A stretch of DNA of 64,000 nucleotides from Pelagimonas sp050633425 (GTDB lineage Bacteria; Pseudomonadota; Alphaproteobacteria; Rhodobacterales; Rhodobacteraceae), in the NCBI RefSeq assembly GCF_050633425.1, contig NZ_JBOEGM010000003.1, forward strand, positions 1 through 64,000. The letters run 5' to 3'. Positions 60,578 through 64,000 of this stretch are shown piece after piece. The position numbers and the translations under genes were made by a program. Below the pieces are notes generated by a model. The model ran no database searches. It was not told the origin of the DNA and saw only the letters and a program-made list of their open reading frames with translations. Positions within the stretch are counted from its first letter, which is position 1. The number at the start of each line of letters is the position of its first letter.

Positions 60578-61957
60578 ATGCCCATCTTGTCCGAAGACGG
60601 TGAAGCCAATAAGCACAGAGCACGGATAGCGAAAATCAAGAACACCCGACCGATGCCCAGTGAGACTGCCACACGACTAATAAAGATGTACCGAGCGGAA
60701 TTCGGAACAAAACCCGAAGTCGTTGTACGTATTTGCAGCGCAAGTCTGGCGACCATTACAATGTGTGTCGCGACTGGGCAATGGATATTGCTTTTGTGGC
60801 TTGGTCTCTTTCTTGTTCAACAGGTCCTCTTTCTCCGAGTATTGGACCCGCACAATCGGGACAATATCGGCCTCCGCTTTCGATTGGCTTTGACCCTATA
60901 TGTATTGGGTGTGGCAATTTTTCTATCTGTGCCTCTTTATTTTGTGAGCCATGAAGATCCAATGATATTCATGCCTGCGGCCTTTGCACTGGTTGGCACT
61001 GCGATTTATACATTACAGCGCGCCAATCCGACCCGTGATGTGATTGCGATCGACACGTCATTTTTTGCCATTTGTTCTTTCTGGTCCGTTTTTATTGCGC
61101 AAACCCACTTCCTTCACTCGATAAGCTTTTACGCCTTATGCGTCCTTTGCGCCGTCGTCACCTATCTGTTCTTTCGCGCCCAACAGGTGGAGCAACAGCG
61201 ACAACAGGCGCGGCGCGTGGCTGAACGGCGCTATGCGCAGGCCCAAAAGGCGCGGGCCCTGAACCAATTTGTTGGGGGCGTCGCCCACGACTTCAACAAC
61301 CAAATCACTGCCATTATGGGCAATCTTGAACTCTTCGAATTGCTCGACAATCCGAGCGAACGACAATCGGCAATGCAGCAATGCCGGATTGCAGCGGACC
61401 GTGCTGCGCTGACAGTCCAACAATTGGTGGCCTCCAGTGGTCGCACACGTTTACAGCGTGTCGCCTTGGATATCTCGGAGTTTCTCCAAGACCTGAACCC
61501 GGTTTTCACCGACTTGCTAGAGCCCAATATCGACCTCGAAATCCGACCTGCTTACCACGATTTCATTGCAGATGTTGACCGTGACATGCTGGAAACCTGC
61601 CTTATTCAGCTATGTCTGAATGCGCAGGATGCGATGTCTGGCAACGGTCAGATTCAGATCGGCGCTCGGCGCGTTCTCAGTCGGCCCGGCTCAGGTTTGC
61701 CCCAGCCCGAAGCCGAGCCCCCATATATTGGCATCTATGTCCAAGACGCGGGGCCGGGTGTGTCGGATGAAACGTTAAGCAGACTGTCAGAGCCATTTTA
61801 CACCACCAAGGGGGTCGGTGCGGGCACTGGCCTTGGGCTCTCTGCTGTCGCAGGGTTTGCGCGCCAATCAGGTGGGGCTTTGGTGCTCGATAATGCTTTG
61901 CCCAGCGGTTTGCATGTGATGATCTTGCTACCTGAGATCAAGGACGCCGCGGACTAA
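60578..61957 (+). CDS. orphan membrane histidine kinase
   Basis: 459 residues from ATG 60578 (TTG 60569 and ATG 60653 also possible; none has a good ribosome site). About six membrane helices (50-205), a short coiled coil (QQVEQQRQQARRVAERRYA), phosphoacceptor H237 in GGVAHDFNNQITAIMGNLEL and an HATPase with GVGAGTGLGLS. The H-box with DFNN is the type found in hybrid kinases, but no receiver domain and no neighbouring regulator is present. Signal and partner unknown. Confidence 0.85.
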   Translation: MPILSEDGEANKHRARIAKIKNTRPMPSETATRLIKMYRAEFGTKPEVVVRICSASLATITMCVATGQWILLLWLGLFLVQQVLFLRVLDPHNRDNIGLRFRLALTLYVLGVAIFLSVPLYFVSHEDPMIFMPAAFALVGTAIYTLQRANPTRDVIAIDTSFFAICSFWSVFIAQTHFLHSISFYALCVLCAVVTYLFFRAQQVEQQRQQARRVAERRYAQAQKARALNQFVGGVAHDFNNQITAIMGNLELFELLDNPSERQSAMQQCRIAADRAALTVQQLVASSGRTRLQRVALDISEFLQDLNPVFTDLLEPNIDLEIRPAYHDFIADVDRDMLETCLIQLCLNAQDAMSGNGQIQIGARRVLSRPGSGLPQPEAEPPYIGIYVQDAGPGVSDETLSRLSEPFYTTKGVGAGTGLGLSAVAGFARQSGGALVLDNALPSGLHVMILLPEIKDAAD

Positions 61958-61971
61958 GCCCAATCGGGAAC

Positions 61972-62430
61972 CTAAGTGTCGCCCTCTTCCTGCTCTTGAT
62001 AAACGCCCTGCTCTTTGAGCGCGTCGATCACTTCTTTGGGCATGTAGTTTTCGTCATGTTTCGCCAGAATTTCAGAGGCTTCAAACACCCCATTCACATA
62101 GCGCCCCGTGCCGACCATGCCTTGGTTCTCTGCAAACAGATCGGGTAACACCCCTGAGAACACAACAGGGATTGTCGCGCCGCCATCCGTGACGCTAAAG
62201 GTGATGTCTTGGCCCTGGCCGCGGATCAACGACCCCTCTTCGACCAATCCACCAATGCGAAACGTTTCGTTTGGGGCTGGCGGCTCTTCGGCAATTTGCG
62301 ACGGCGAGCGGAACAAGTTGATCCCGTCGCGCATCGCATAGCCAATCAAGGCGGTTGAAGCGATCAACGCCACTGCGGCCAATGCGATAACCTGCACCCG
62401 CCGCTTTTTCTTGAGATTTTTCAAAGCCAT
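61972..62430 (-). CDS. ccmE: cytochrome c maturation heme chaperone CcmE
   Basis: 152 residues. N-terminal anchor (about 11-31), OB-fold with FRIGGLVEEGSL, and the heme-binding H125 in AKHDENYMP (with Y129). Holds heme covalently in the periplasm and gives it to CcmF for attachment to apocytochrome. The other ccm genes are not in the window. Confidence 0.95.
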   Translation of the reverse strand: MALKNLKKKRRVQVIALAAVALIASTALIGYAMRDGINLFRSPSQIAEEPPAPNETFRIGGLVEEGSLIRGQGQDITFSVTDGGATIPVVFSGVLPDLFAENQGMVGTGRYVNGVFEASEILAKHDENYMPKEVIDALKEQGVYQEQEEGDT

Positions 62431-62576
62431 TTTCTATTCCGATCCGCCAGCCATGTCAGACAGTCTTTATATAGGCGACACAGATATATATTTGCAGTCC
62501 CCAATTGTCACACCCTATGCCATGGCCCCGAATTGGCTTCCTTGACTTTGCGCAAATGTGATGGCTCACAACGCGT

Positions 62577-63605
62577 TTACGGGAAACACGGGGCCAGCAT
62601 CAAACCGTCGGTTTCCTCAACGCCCAGCATCAGGTTGGCGTTTTGCAACGCTTGGCCCGAGCTTCCTTTGGTCAGGTTATCAAGCGCGGCGACCACAATC
62701 ACCCGGCCCGGAAGCCGATCCGCAACCACGCCGATATGGCAAAAGTTAGAGCCTCGAACATGATGCGTCGACGGCGTTTCGCCCATCGGCAAAACCTCTA
62801 CAAAGGGCTCATCTGCATAAGCCGTGCGCAGCGCCGCGTCGACGGCGTCGGCATCGCCTTTGACATAGGCCGTCGCCAGAATGCCACGGTTGAATGGCCC
62901 CAGATGCGGAGTGAACTGGATTTTCACCTCACGGCCTGCAATCGCGCTAAACTCTTGATCAAATTCGCCCAAATGCCGATGGGTGCTGCCAACCGCGTAG
63001 GCGTTGGTGCCTTCGCTCAGCTCCGCATGCAACAGGTTCTCTTTGAGAGACCGCCCTGCCCCGCTCACACCACATTGCAGATCGAGGATGATGTCGTCCA
63101 GATCCACCACATGCGCCGCAATCAACGGCCGCAACACAAACTGCCCCGTCGCCGCGTTGCACCCGGTTCCAGCAACCAACCGCGCTTGGGAAATCTCGTC
63201 GCGGTAAAATTCGGTCAGGCCATAAACCGCTTCTGACTGCATCTCGATGGCTGAATGTGGGTTTCCGTACCACGCTTCATATTCCGCCGGATCGCGTAGC
63301 CGGAAATCAGCGGATAGATCGACGATCTTCACCGACTTGGGCAATTTCGAAATCACCTCTTGGCTGGTTTTATGCGGCAAGGCGCAAAAGCACAGGTCGA
63401 TCTGATCATAATCGATCTGCTCCCAGGTTACCAAATCTGGCAAATCAAGGTGACGCAGATGCGGAAACACTTTGGCCAAGGGAAGACCCGCCTTGGAATT
63501 GGCGGCCAAGGCTTTGATTTCAAAGCTCGGATGCGTGGCAATCAGCCGGATGAGTTCAGCGCCGGTGTAGCCCGACGCGCCGATGATGGCGATAGAATGC
63601 GACAT
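62577..63605 (-). CDS. argC: N-acetyl-gamma-glutamyl-phosphate reductase
   Basis: 342 residues from ATG 63605; the frame opens at 63656, where a leader lies. NADP-binding IAIIGASGYTGAELIRL; catalytic C149 in AGTGCNAATGQ; His in HLGPFNRGILAT. The Cys motif GCNAATG differs from the GCYPT form of enterics and is nearer the LysY/archaeal form, though the rest fits ArgC. Third step of arginine synthesis. Confidence 0.93.
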   Translation of the reverse strand: MSHSIAIIGASGYTGAELIRLIATHPSFEIKALAANSKAGLPLAKVFPHLRHLDLPDLVTWEQIDYDQIDLCFCALPHKTSQEVISKLPKSVKIVDLSADFRLRDPAEYEAWYGNPHSAIEMQSEAVYGLTEFYRDEISQARLVAGTGCNAATGQFVLRPLIAAHVVDLDDIILDLQCGVSGAGRSLKENLLHAELSEGTNAYAVGSTHRHLGEFDQEFSAIAGREVKIQFTPHLGPFNRGILATAYVKGDADAVDAALRTAYADEPFVEVLPMGETPSTHHVRGSNFCHIGVVADRLPGRVIVVAALDNLTKGSSGQALQNANLMLGVEETDGLMLAPCFP

Positions 63606-63652
63606 AAGAGGTCTCGTATTTATAGGGGATAGCCCGGCAATCGGGTCAGGAA

Positions 63653-63729
63653 TCACAGATCAATGCGGGGTTGCAAAACCCCGTGTGCCAAAATCATCGT
63701 CGCAAGAATGGGACGCCATAGTCAGGCAT
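63653..63729 (-). promoter_or_regulatory. possible arginine leader peptides and hairpin upstream of argC
   Basis: On the minus strand, an ideal AAAGGAG site precedes ATG 63729, encoding MPDYGVPFLRR and stopping (63694-63696) right after tandem CGA Arg codons. An ATG overlapping that stop (63697) encodes MILAHGVLQPRIDL to 63653. The second frame covers a hairpin CGGGGTT-TTGC-AACCCCG (63666-63683). Start of argC follows 48 nt after. The layout fits ribosome-mediated attenuation sensing arginine; a short real gene is the alternative. Confidence 0.5.
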
Positions 63730-63874
63730 GAATGATCTCCTTTGTCGGTGATATACCCGCGCAAGCGGCACAATTCAATGGGTTTGCAGCGCATAGGTTC
63801 AAAGCCAGCTTGGCCTTTTGCCGCGTCCGCTATGCTGCTAGAGGATGAACCGCGTTCAACACCACGAGGCCCCC

Positions 63875-64000
63875 ATGTCAGAAGCGACCCAAGCCCGCAA
63901 AGCCGCCCTGCGCGAGAAACTCATAGAACTGGCCGAGGCCCAAATCGCCAAAGAAGGCCTGTCATCCCTGCGCGCGCGCAGCCTGGCCAAAGAGGCCGGC
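63875..64000 (+). CDS. TetR-family regulator (partial, runs off the window)
   Basis: First 42 codons, from ATG 63875. KAALREKLIELAEAQIAKEG with SLRARSLAKEAG is the start of a TetR HTH. The rest is outside. Target unknown. Confidence 0.75.
   Translation, partial: MSEATQARKAALREKLIELAEAQIAKEGLSSLRARSLAKEAG

Noticed and set aside
1..64000. CRISPR arrays
   Set aside because: No regularly spaced repeat-spacer array seen; the 21-bp iterons are contiguous and lack unique spacers.

Overview
The window is chromosomal DNA of an alphaproteobacterium, most probably a marine Rhodobacterales (Roseobacter-type) organism. The case rests on aglEFGAK-aglR gene order, an mmsA/valine-catabolism cluster, argC and ccmE of alphaproteobacterial type, and TGTTAGCGGTAACA-type operators in front of gap and eno like those described for the regulator CceR. 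No rRNA and no CRISPR array was seen.

Positions 1-16899 are accessory DNA stacked in a tRNA-Leu(UAG) gene. The intact tRNA is at 16815-16899 (minus strand). A second copy of its 3' half lies at 3095-3153. The DNA between them (about 13.7 kb) is a complete integrative element. It has a tyrosine integrase at one end, GTAGCA repeats just inside both ends, a TerS-like small terminase protein, a 1064-residue primase-helicase followed by a field of GCGGGGG iterons (a likely origin), an Abi_C-type defence gene convergent with a membrane/coiled-coil protein, a serine recombinase, two small phage-structural-like proteins and an AT-hook protein with 12-residue repeats. It has no capsid, portal, large terminase or lysis genes. 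That content and layout resemble a phage satellite (PICI/P4-like) carrying defence cargo, and this is the main candidate for a new system. Positions 1-3094 are the end of a second element in tandem: overlapping small phage-type genes (DUF5131, Lar-like zinc ribbon, a Cys-rich peptide) ending in an excisionase-like HTH gene.

From 16900 on, the DNA is ordinary chromosome. 17.4-24.5 kb: a NarL-type two-component pair, a large cadherin-repeat secreted protein and a glycosyltransferase-like gene. 25-31.5 kb: tRNA-Leu(CAA), yqaA, dsbB, gap, an alpha/beta hydrolase, coaD, a CBS protein and a LysR regulator. 31.5-40.4 kb: mmsA, two small paralogues, a carboxylate-amine ligase, a GT4 glycosyltransferase and the valine-degradation genes. 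The acyl-CoA dehydrogenase there has its ribosome binding site buried in a 15-bp inverted repeat, and the next two enzymes (HIBCH and HIBADH) are fused in frame. 40.5-46 kb: a small DUF2892 protein, uvrA and a VWA protein with five tandem repeats.

46-60 kb is a sugar-catabolism block. Divergent aglEFGAK (alpha-glucoside uptake and hydrolysis) and aglR-GH1-glk-pgm-EamA feed glucose into glycolysis, with eno next to it under its own CceR-like sites. The window ends with an orphan histidine kinase, ccmE, argC (with a possible arginine leader peptide ending in tandem CGA codons) and the start of a TetR regulator.
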